Shown here piece by piece: positions 1 to 5,104 of a stretch of 5,283 bases of DNA. The translations under genes and the position numbers were made by a program. The notes below the pieces were generated by a model, which was given only the letters and a program-made list of their open reading frames with translations, was not told the DNA's origin and searched no databases. The stretch covers positions 1 through 5,283 of the forward strand of contig JAUHVN010000204.1 in the NCBI GenBank assembly GCA_030425055.1, written 5' to 3'. Numbering within the stretch: the stretch's first letter is position 1; the number at the start of each line of letters is the position of its first letter. Origin of the DNA: Actinomycetes bacterium. Lineage in GTDB: Bacteria > Actinomycetota > Actinomycetes > Actinomycetales > Microbacteriaceae.

Positions 1-332
1 CCGTCGACCGATACCAACCCAACCGGAAGATGCGGCGACTCCTCGCCGTGCGCGACCGACATTGCCGATTCCCCGGATGCCGCCAACCCACCGCCCGCAG
101 CGACATCGACCACACCGTCGCCTGGGCCGACGGCGGCAAAACCGAAGTCGACAACCTCGGCCACCTCTGCCGACGACACCACACCCTCAAACACCACACC
201 CCGTGGTCCGTCGTGCAGAAACCCGGCGGCGTGCTCGAATGGACCAGCCCCACCGGACGGATCTACCCCGACCACCCCGCATCCGGAGTGCACTTCACCA
301 CCGACCCCGAATTCGACCCCGCACCGTTCTAG
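1..332 (+). CDS. HNH endonuclease of the DUF222/13E12 repeat family, C-terminal part (5' end outside window)
   Basis: The last 109 residues of a protein whose start lies beyond the left edge; the first complete codon is at 3 and the stop is TAG at 330-332. The visible part is an HNH nuclease domain. Cys21 and Cys26 (CRFPGC) with Cys56 and a His in CRRHH look like the structural zinc knuckle, and the core is IDH (Asp36-His37), Asn51 in DNL and His59/His60, so the catalytic residues appear intact. The spacing and the LKHHTPW tail are typical of actinobacterial proteins that carry DUF222 N-terminal to the HNH domain, usually several hundred residues in total, so most of the protein is not seen. 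These proteins often occur in multiple copies and resemble the REP13E12 elements of mycobacteria; a cellular role is not established. Codon use differs from the neighbours: all three Glu codons are GAA, three of four Lys are AAA and six of twelve Arg are CGA, which hints at separate ancestry. It is convergent with the next gene, 28 bp away. Confidence 0.93.
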   Translation, partial: VDRYQPNRKMRRLLAVRDRHCRFPGCRQPTARSDIDHTVAWADGGKTEVDNLGHLCRRHHTLKHHTPWSVVQKPGGVLEWTSPTGRIYPDHPASGVHFTTDPEFDPAPF

Positions 333-360
333 ACGCCGCGCGGCAGTGACCCGGCGCCCG

Positions 361-1299
361 TCAGAACAGCAGCGAGGCCAGGCGTCCGCGCGCTGCGAGC
401 ACGCGGGGGTCGGCGTCTCCGATGAGCCCGAAGAGCTCGAGCAGACGCTCCCGGACCGGGGCGCGCTCGTCGGACGGCAGCGACTGGAAGAGGTCCAGCA
501 GACGCGCGAAGGCATCCTCGACGTGCCCGCCGGCGACGTCGAGATCGGCGACGGCGAACTGCGCGTCGACATCGGTCGGCGCCGCGGCGGCGGCATCCCG
601 CGCCACCTGCAGATCGGCATCCTTGACGCGATCGAGCAGGCGCACCTGCGCGAGTCCGGCCTTCGCGTCCTCGTCGCGGGGGTTCTCCGCCAGAGCACGC
701 TCGTAGGCGGCGATCGCGGTCGGGTAATCGCCCGCCTCGATCGCGGCGAACGCCTCGGCGTGGTGAGGCGGCAGCGGCGGCTCCGCACGCTCCTCGTCCG
801 CCGGCGCGTCGTCGCCGGGGCCGACCGGCACGCTGCCGGTGACGCCGTTCTGCGCGGCGAGCTGCAGCAGCTGCGCGAAGACCTCGCGGATCTGCTGCTC
901 GGGCACCGCGCCGGTGAACAGCGGCACGGGCTGGCCTGCGACCAGGGCGACGACCATCGGGATGGACTGTGCCCGGAACGCCTGGGCGAGCTGCGGGTTC
1001 GCGTCGACGTCGACCTTGGCGAGCACGAGGCGCCCCTCGAGCTCACGGACGACCTTCTCGAGCGCGGGGCTCAACTGCTTGCACGGCCCGCACCACTCGG
1101 CCCACAGGTCGACGACGACCGGCACCGTGCGCGACAGCTCGAGCACGGTGGGGAACGAGTCGTCGGTCGCATCGAAGACGAGCGGCGCCGCGCCCTCCCC
1201 CGCGGCTCCCGCGGCCTGCGCCGGTTCGGCGGGCCGGTTGCGCAGCGAAGACAGGTCGACGGCACCACGCAGCGTGGCGGGGAGGGCGGGGTCGGTCAC
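361..1299 (-). CDS. Thioredoxin-fold TPR protein, CnoX/YbbN-like co-chaperone
   Basis: A 312-residue protein, close to the usual size of the thioredoxin-TPR family (COG3118). Residues about 40-148 form a thioredoxin domain with the active site WCGPC (Cys70, Cys73) in the DLWAEWCGPCKQLSP context, the VDVDANP strand, and the cis-proline loop at Ser112-Ile113-Pro114. A Pro/Asp/Glu-rich linker (about 155-178) leads to a TPR-like helical region (about 180-218, EAGDYPTAIAAYERAL) and a helical C-terminal domain (about 228-312). No signal peptide is seen, so it should be cytoplasmic. Family members such as E. coli CnoX bind unfolded or oxidised clients and pass them to chaperones. E. coli CnoX lacks the canonical CGPC pair, whereas this protein retains it and could also be a thiol oxidoreductase (inference). 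The start is GTG at 1299-1297, overlapping the TGA of the upstream gene as GTGA, with GAAGG 7 nt upstream. It is the distal gene of a minus-strand pair. Confidence 0.93.
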   Translation of the reverse strand: MTDPALPATLRGAVDLSSLRNRPAEPAQAAGAAGEGAAPLVFDATDDSFPTVLELSRTVPVVVDLWAEWCGPCKQLSPALEKVVRELEGRLVLAKVDVDANPQLAQAFRAQSIPMVVALVAGQPVPLFTGAVPEQQIREVFAQLLQLAAQNGVTGSVPVGPGDDAPADEERAEPPLPPHHAEAFAAIEAGDYPTAIAAYERALAENPRDEDAKAGLAQVRLLDRVKDADLQVARDAAAAAPTDVDAQFAVADLDVAGGHVEDAFARLLDLFQSLPSDERAPVRERLLELFGLIGDADPRVLAARGRLASLLF

Positions 1300-1311
1300 T
1301 TGATCACCTTC
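1296..1311 (-). promoter_or_regulatory. RBS and 4-base stop/start overlap (GTGA) coupling the two minus-strand genes
   Basis: On the minus strand, GAAGG (1311-1307) lies 7 nt before the GTG start at 1299-1297, inside the last codons of the upstream gene, whose TGA stop is at 1298-1296. The shared bases are GTGA. This arrangement fixes the GTG start and suggests translational coupling. Confidence 0.8.
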
Positions 1312-3128
1312 GCGCTGAGGATGTCGGACGAGTAGCCGAGGAGGCGGATCTTCTCGGTGGATCCCTGGCCCGGCACATAGAAGAAGAGCTGATCGCCGAA
1401 CGTCGTCGTGAACCCGCTCGCCGACTCCTCGGCGCCCGAGAGGGTCTTCGCCGTGGGGTTCCCCGACAGCTTGATGACGGCGTCCTCGTTCGTGGGCTTC
1501 ACGGTGTCGATCTCGTTCATGCTCACGGCGACGATCGCGCCGCTTTCGAGCGTCGCCAGCGCAACCGGGTCGTATGCACCCGCCGCCGACGAGAAGCTCA
1601 GGCTTCCCGTCTTCGAGCCGGTCTTGTTGAACTCCTCGAGACGCCGTTCGCGGTCGGCCTCGACGCTGGCGCGGAACTCATCGCCCTCGGCCTCGAACAT
1701 GGCCGCGTACTCGCTGTCGTCGCCGTTGTCGAGCACGTCGGCGTAGGCCGCGGCGACCTCCTCGGGCGGCATGATGAGGAAGGGCGAGTCGGGCGCCACG
1801 CCGGTCGCGCCGATGTACGCCGGCGCGAGATCGGGCATCGCCGTGTCGGCTTCGAGGTTGCCCTGATAGCTCAGCTTGTACTCCGACCACGGATCCTGCT
1901 GGGTCATCACCATGATCGACGAGGTCTTCGCCTCGCTGTCGTCGACGACGGCCATCACCGTGCGCGGCCATCCGTCGAACGCCTGCGGCAGGGTGATCTC
2001 GAGCGGGTCGGTCAGCACGGGGCTGGGCGCCGCGTAATCGTCGATCGCACCGCGCAGCTTGTAGTTGGTCGAGCGCGCGGCGAGCATCGCCCCGTCGAGC
2101 CTCGTGGCTGCCAGGTCGCCGTCACGCGCCTCGTCGGCCTCGGCGACGACGTCGGCGATCCGGTCGAGGATGCGTTCGGCCTGGGCCTCGGTCACCGCGG
2201 GCGCCTGCTGACCCTCGGGGGCGACGACGGTCTCGGTCGGGGTGGGCGTGGGCGATGAGGCGAACTGCGGCCACGCGTCGGAGGTGCAGCCGGTGAACAG
2301 CAGCGCCGAGACGGCGACGGCGGGCACGACGATGAAGCCGCGACGGCCGCCGCTGAGTGCGCGCCGGGTGGGCGCGGCGCTGATGACGCCCTTGTCCTCG
2401 CCTTCGACGCTCAGGTCGATCGGCTCGGTGGGCGGCACGGGCAGGCCCTTGCGACGGGGGCCGCGCGAGCGGCGCACGTGACGGAACCCGAGGATGTAGA
2501 GGAAGACGCCGACCGCCATGAGGATGCCGCCGCCGACGATGAGCGGCCCCGCCCACGGAGTGGCGTTCGTGATCGGCCACGTGACGGTGACCTTCGACGG
2601 CGCCGCCGCGGTGCCGTCGGTCGCGACCAGCACGCTCATGTCTTCGGGAAGCTGCAGCGGGGCGATGAGGATGTCGCTCTGCTCGAACTCGTCCAGCCAC
2701 AGGTCGGAGCCGGCCGGACTGCGACCTTCGACGACCTCGTCGTCGGTGGCGGCGTCCGCCTCGTCGGCGTCCTCCTCGCCTTCCGCAGGCTCCTCCGGCA
2801 CGATGACGGGCTCGACGTATTCGGTGTCGAGAACGCCCTCGTCGGCCGCCGTCACACGGTTGTACGAGGCATCCGACAGCCACGCCTCGACATCCATCGT
2901 GCGGCCGTAGGCGGCGAAGATCTCACCCTCGCCCTGGGCGCGCAGCGTCTGCGTGCCGGGCAGGCTGTTGAGCACGGCGCCGTCGATCAGCAGGTAGGGG
3001 GCGTCCTGCTCGGCCGAGATCTCGACGGTCTCGCTGCGAGGGCCTTGGAAGATCGTCCGCTGTGCGATGCCCGCACCGATCATCAATGCAGCCAGCACGA
3101 ATGCGGCCACGGCCCACACGAAACGCAA
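1296..3128 (-). CDS. Envelope protein of unknown function, three hydrophobic segments with an internal lipobox
   Basis: A 610-residue protein I cannot assign to a characterised function. TM1 is residues 3-22. An exported domain (about 23-190) follows, with an acidic Glu/Asp/Ala-rich stretch at 112-135. TM2 is about 193-214, followed by a very basic cytoplasmic stretch (HVRRSRGPRRKG) and a loop to about 262 that ends in RRALSGGRRG. A third hydrophobic stretch (264-280) ends in LLFTG-Cys281, matching a relaxed lipoprotein lipobox, followed by a low-complexity PTPTPTET linker (293-300). The C-terminal domain (about 310-610) should be outside the membrane; it includes WPRTVMAV and QQDPWSEYKLSY, which resemble actinobacterial lipoproteins of the DUF8094 type (tentative, from memory). 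The positive-inside pattern agrees with this topology. The start is TTG at 3128-3126, chosen because AGGAAGGG sits 7 nt upstream; the first in-frame ATG (residue 16) would cut TM1. It is the first gene of a coupled pair with the CnoX-like protein. Confidence 0.88.
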   Translation of the reverse strand: MRFVWAVAAFVLAALMIGAGIAQRTIFQGPRSETVEISAEQDAPYLLIDGAVLNSLPGTQTLRAQGEGEIFAAYGRTMDVEAWLSDASYNRVTAADEGVLDTEYVEPVIVPEEPAEGEEDADEADAATDDEVVEGRSPAGSDLWLDEFEQSDILIAPLQLPEDMSVLVATDGTAAAPSKVTVTWPITNATPWAGPLIVGGGILMAVGVFLYILGFRHVRRSRGPRRKGLPVPPTEPIDLSVEGEDKGVISAAPTRRALSGGRRGFIVVPAVAVSALLFTGCTSDAWPQFASSPTPTPTETVVAPEGQQAPAVTEAQAERILDRIADVVAEADEARDGDLAATRLDGAMLAARSTNYKLRGAIDDYAAPSPVLTDPLEITLPQAFDGWPRTVMAVVDDSEAKTSSIMVMTQQDPWSEYKLSYQGNLEADTAMPDLAPAYIGATGVAPDSPFLIMPPEEVAAAYADVLDNGDDSEYAAMFEAEGDEFRASVEADRERRLEEFNKTGSKTGSLSFSSAAGAYDPVALATLESGAIVAVSMNEIDTVKPTNEDAVIKLSGNPTAKTLSGAEESASGFTTTFGDQLFFYVPGQGSTEKIRLLGYSSDILSAKVIK

Positions 3129-3135
3129 CGAAACA

Positions 3136-3143
3136 CCCTTCCT
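3136..3143 (-). promoter_or_regulatory. Strong ribosome binding site that decides a TTG start
   Basis: On the minus strand AGGAAGGG occupies 3143-3136, 7 nt from the TTG at 3128-3126. It is a near-ideal Shine-Dalgarno. No ATG, and no other start with comparable spacing, is available for this frame upstream of the first membrane segment. Confidence 0.75.
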
Positions 3144-3185
3144 GACCCGCCCGGTTGACTCGGCGGACCCACGACTCGACGTTTC

Positions 3186-3191
3186 AGACTA
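3186..3191 (-). promoter_or_regulatory. Candidate -10 box (TAGTCT) for the minus-strand operon
   Basis: Read on the minus strand, TAGTCT fits the loose actinobacterial TAnnnT -10 pattern and lies 57 nt before the TTG start. No convincing -35 hexamer is seen at 16-19 nt. It falls between two 6-bp arms, TTTCAG at 3182-3187 and CTGAAA at 3203-3208. This is a pattern guess only. Confidence 0.3.
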
Positions 3192-3208
3192 GCGAAGAAC
3201 ACCTGAAA

Positions 3209-3225
3209 GGCGCCCGGGAGGTGCC
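3209..3225. other. Short GC-rich hairpin sequence in the divergent intergenic region
   Basis: GGCGCC (3209-3214) can pair with GGTGCC (3220-3225) using one G-T wobble, around the 5-base loop CGGGA. It directly abuts the larger inverted repeat that begins at 3225. There is no T tract and no gene ends here, so a terminator is unlikely. It may be chance in GC-rich DNA. Confidence 0.25.
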
Positions 3226-3251
3226 ATTGCGGTGGTTGAGCGACCGCAATG
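3225..3251. promoter_or_regulatory. Perfect 9-bp inverted repeat with a 9-nt spacer, candidate operator upstream of the transporter gene
   Basis: CATTGCGGT (3225-3233) and ACCGCAATG (3243-3251) are exact reverse complements separated by 9 bases. The repeat lies 37 bp before the transporter ATG and just upstream of a candidate -10 box at 3254-3259, so it would cover the -35 and spacer region of a promoter there. That position is typical of a repressor operator (inference). It could alternatively form a stem-loop if transcribed from further upstream. No regulator gene is visible in the window to assign to it. Confidence 0.5.
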
Positions 3252-3253
3252 CG

Positions 3254-3259
3254 TATCCT
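3254..3259 (+). promoter_or_regulatory. Candidate -10 box (TATCCT) for the transporter gene
   Basis: TATCCT resembles an actinobacterial -10 element and would place the transcript start near 3266, giving a leader of about 23 nt that holds the GGAG at 3281-3284. No standard -35 is present at 16-19 nt; TTGCGG at 3227-3232 lies 21 nt upstream, which is too far for a classical promoter. Confidence 0.35.
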
Positions 3260-3288
3260 GACCTGGAACCCTACGCGTCGGGAGTCGC

Positions 3289-4359
3289 ATGAAGATCCAC
3301 AACCCCTTCCGGGTCGCCTTCGTCGCCACGCTCGGTGTGGGTCTGGGCATCCTCGTGATCACGAGCGTCCAGACGCTCTCGACGATCCTGCTGTACGTCG
3401 GAACGGCGCTGTTCCTGTCGCTCGGCCTCGACCCGATCATCTCGTGGCTCGAGCGCCGGAAACTGCCGCGTTGGGCGGCCGTGCTCATCACGATCCTCGC
3501 GCTGCTCGCGGCGTTCGCCGGCATCATCCTGATGATCGTGCCCATCATCGTCGGGCAGGTGACCCAGCTGGTCACCACGATCCAGGAGCTCTTCGAAGAC
3601 GGCACGTGGGACCCGGTGAGCGAGCTGCGCGACTGGCTCCACGCGACGTTCCCGCTGCTCGACGTCGAGCAGCTGTTCACCTATATCCAGGAGTGGGTGG
3701 ACTCGCTCGACCTCGGCGCGATCGGCGGATCGATCGGCGGCAGCCTCATCGTGATCGGCGGATCGATCCTCGCCGGCCTCGGCGGCGCGTTCATCGTGCT
3801 GATCCTGACCATCTACTTCACCGCGTCGACGCCGTCGCTCAAGAAGGCGATCTACCAGATGGTGCCCGCCTCGAAGCGCCCGCGGTTCATCGACCTCGCC
3901 GAGCAGATCACCGACTCGGTCGGCTTCTACGTCATCGGCCAGGTGAGCCTCGGCGTGATCAACGGCGTGCTGAGCGCGATCTTCCTGACGATCATCCAGG
4001 CGCCGTTCCCCGCGGTGCTCGCCGTCATCGCGTTCTTCTTCTCGCTCATCCCGCTCGTGGGAACCCTCACCGGGTCGACGATCATCGTGCTGACATGTCT
4101 GATCCCCGGGCTCGGTTCGCCCACGACAGCGCTCATCGCCGCGATCTACTACCTCGTGTACATGCAGATCGAGGCGTACGTCATCTCGCCGCGCATCATG
4201 GGGCGCGCGGTCTCGGTGCCCGGAGCCGTCATCGTGATCGCCGCGCTCGCCGGCGGATCGCTGCTGGGTCTGCTGGGGGCGCTCGTCGCGATCCCGGTGG
4301 CGGCCAGCGTGCTGATCATCTACCGCCAGGTGCTGATCCCTCGACAGAACGAGCGATGA
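3289..4359 (+). CDS. AI-2E family transporter (TqsA/PerM-like integral membrane protein)
   Basis: A 356-residue polytopic membrane protein of the usual size and layout for the AI-2E family (formerly UPF0118). Hydrophobic segments are seen at about 9-27, 30-46, 62-92, 150-178, 210-236, 240-268, 276-295 and 310-346. A more polar region (about 93-143) between the third and fourth segments corresponds to the variable extracytoplasmic loop. Family signatures are present: SLIPLVGTLTGS (252-263), and MQIEAYVISPRIMGRAVSVPG (292-312), whose ExxxxxPrImG pattern is the most conserved part of the family. Characterised members export the quorum signal AI-2 (E. coli TqsA) or have been reported as sodium/proton antiporters; the substrate here is unknown. 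The ATG start at 3289 has GGAG at 3281-3284, a short 4-nt spacing. The gene stands alone on +, divergent from the minus operon, and ends 12 bp before the convergent hydrolase gene. A glycine-rich repeat at residues 145-166 comes from a short DNA duplication. Confidence 0.95.
   Translation: MKIHNPFRVAFVATLGVGLGILVITSVQTLSTILLYVGTALFLSLGLDPIISWLERRKLPRWAAVLITILALLAAFAGIILMIVPIIVGQVTQLVTTIQELFEDGTWDPVSELRDWLHATFPLLDVEQLFTYIQEWVDSLDLGAIGGSIGGSLIVIGGSILAGLGGAFIVLILTIYFTASTPSLKKAIYQMVPASKRPRFIDLAEQITDSVGFYVIGQVSLGVINGVLSAIFLTIIQAPFPAVLAVIAFFFSLIPLVGTLTGSTIIVLTCLIPGLGSPTTALIAAIYYLVYMQIEAYVISPRIMGRAVSVPGAVIVIAALAGGSLLGLLGALVAIPVAASVLIIYRQVLIPRQNER
3720..3768 (+). repeat. 16-bp direct repeat inside the transporter gene
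   Basis: GATCGGCGGATCGATC occurs at 3720-3735 and again at 3753-3768, exactly 33 bases (11 codons) apart and in frame. Both copies encode IGGSI within the glycine-rich stretch AIGGSIGGSLIVIGGSI. The repeat may reflect a small in-frame duplication or simple codon reuse for a GxxxG-like helix-packing motif. Confidence 0.6.
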
Positions 4360-4371
4360 GGTCCGGCGTCG

Positions 4372-5091
4372 TCAGTCGATGGCGCCGTGCCACTCGGTCG
4401 GCAGCGGCAGCGCGTCGGGGTTGACCGCGGCGACGATCTCGGTGAGGACGCGACGGGTCTGGTTCTCGCCCACCCACAGGTGCTTGCCGCCCTCGACCGG
4501 GATGAGCACGGCATCGGGGACGACCGAGAACCGCTCGCGGGCGGCATCCGGCTTGAGGTAGTCGTCGAATTCGGGAACCAGCACGACGAGCGAGCGGTCG
4601 TCGTCTGCCCACTCGGCCAGCTCCTCGTCGGTCGTGCGGTGCAACGGCGGCGACAGCAGCACCGCACCCTCGACGTCGTGATCGCGACCGTACTTGAGCG
4701 CGAGCTCGGTGCCGAACGACCATCCCACGAGCCAAGGCCGCGGCAGCCCCCGCTCTCGCACGAAGTCCATGGCGGCGGCGACGTCGAACGCCTCGGCGCG
4801 GCCGCCGTCGAAAGCGCCGTCGCTCGTCCCCCGCGGCGAGGTGGTGCCGCGCGTGTTGAACCGCAGCACGGCGAGATCGGCCAGTGCGGGCAGTCGCCCG
4901 GCGGCCTTCCGCAGGATGTGCGAGTCCATGAAGCCGCCCGCGGTGGGCAGCGGGTGCAGCGTCACCAGCGTCGCGACGGGTTCGCGCTCGAGCGGCAGCG
5001 CGAGCTCGCCGACGAGTGTGAGGTCGTCCAGCGTCGTCAGCTCGATGTCCTCCCGGCGGGCGGGAAGCTGCATCGGTCCACGGATCTCCAT
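4372..5091 (-). CDS. Alpha/beta hydrolase, COG2945-like
   Basis: A 239-residue compact alpha/beta hydrolase without signal peptide, so probably cytoplasmic. The nucleophile elbow is GWSFGT with Ser125; the likely catalytic His is His204 (GGKHLWVGE); the acid is probably one of Glu174, Asp176 or Asp177 in VPEFDDYLKPD. The N-terminal half carries LHPLPTAGGFMDS (45-57) with the HP oxyanion-loop motif, then RFNTRGTTSPRG (77-88) and FDGGRAEAFDVAAAMDF (94-110), the pattern of COG2945-type predicted hydrolases whose substrates are unknown. I chose the ATG at 5091-5089 because GGAGG lies 8 nt upstream and conserved sequence begins just after it. The open frame continues upstream to 5274, but those 61 residues are almost all Arg, Ala, Pro and Gly and overlap a better gene in another frame. 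The start shares one base with the stop of the upstream gene (TGATG), so the two are probably co-translated. It is convergent with the transporter gene. Confidence 0.92.
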   Translation of the reverse strand: MEIRGPMQLPARREDIELTTLDDLTLVGELALPLEREPVATLVTLHPLPTAGGFMDSHILRKAAGRLPALADLAVLRFNTRGTTSPRGTSDGAFDGGRAEAFDVAAAMDFVRERGLPRPWLVGWSFGTELALKYGRDHDVEGAVLLSPPLHRTTDEELAEWADDDRSLVVLVPEFDDYLKPDAARERFSVVPDAVLIPVEGGKHLWVGENQTRRVLTEIVAAVNPDALPLPTEWHGAID

Positions 5092-5104
5092 CAGCCGATC
5101 CTCC
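5089..5104 (-). promoter_or_regulatory. RBS and TGATG stop/start overlap before the hydrolase gene
   Basis: On the minus strand GGAGG (5104-5100) precedes the ATG at 5091-5089 by 8 nt. The TGA stop of the upstream gene (5093-5091) shares the A of that ATG. This supports both the hydrolase start and co-translation of the pair. Confidence 0.78.

Noticed and set aside
30..32. ATG at 30 as the start of a short HNH protein.
   Set aside because: The frame is open to the left edge, there is no ribosome binding site before it, and the residues upstream (DRYQPN) fit the usual continuation of the DUF222/HNH family.
332..362. Possible bidirectional terminator between the convergent HNH and thioredoxin-TPR genes (CGCCG at 334-338 with CGGCG at 352-356).
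   Set aside because: Only a 5-bp stem with a 13-nt loop and no T tract, in very GC-rich DNA; the 10-bp palindrome at 335-344 leaves almost no loop. Too weak to call.
346..1335. A 329-residue open frame on + opposite the thioredoxin-TPR gene.
   Set aside because: Antisense shadow of a high-GC gene; very Arg/Gly/Leu-rich and without recognisable domains, while the minus frame carries WCGPC and the cis-Pro loop.
969..2258. A 429-residue open frame on + spanning the two minus-strand genes.
   Set aside because: Very Arg-rich composition, no domain, crosses the real gene boundary at 1296-1299; a GC-skew artefact.
3289..4359. Possibility that the transporter marks an AI-2 quorum-sensing locus.
   Set aside because: No luxS, lsr or other signalling gene is visible, and AI-2E family members are widespread in genomes without evident AI-2 roles.
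3249..4424. A 391-residue open frame on + overlapping the transporter gene in another frame.
   Set aside because: Arg/Ala/His/Pro-rich with no membrane segments or motifs; the 3289-4359 frame has clear AI-2E family signatures.
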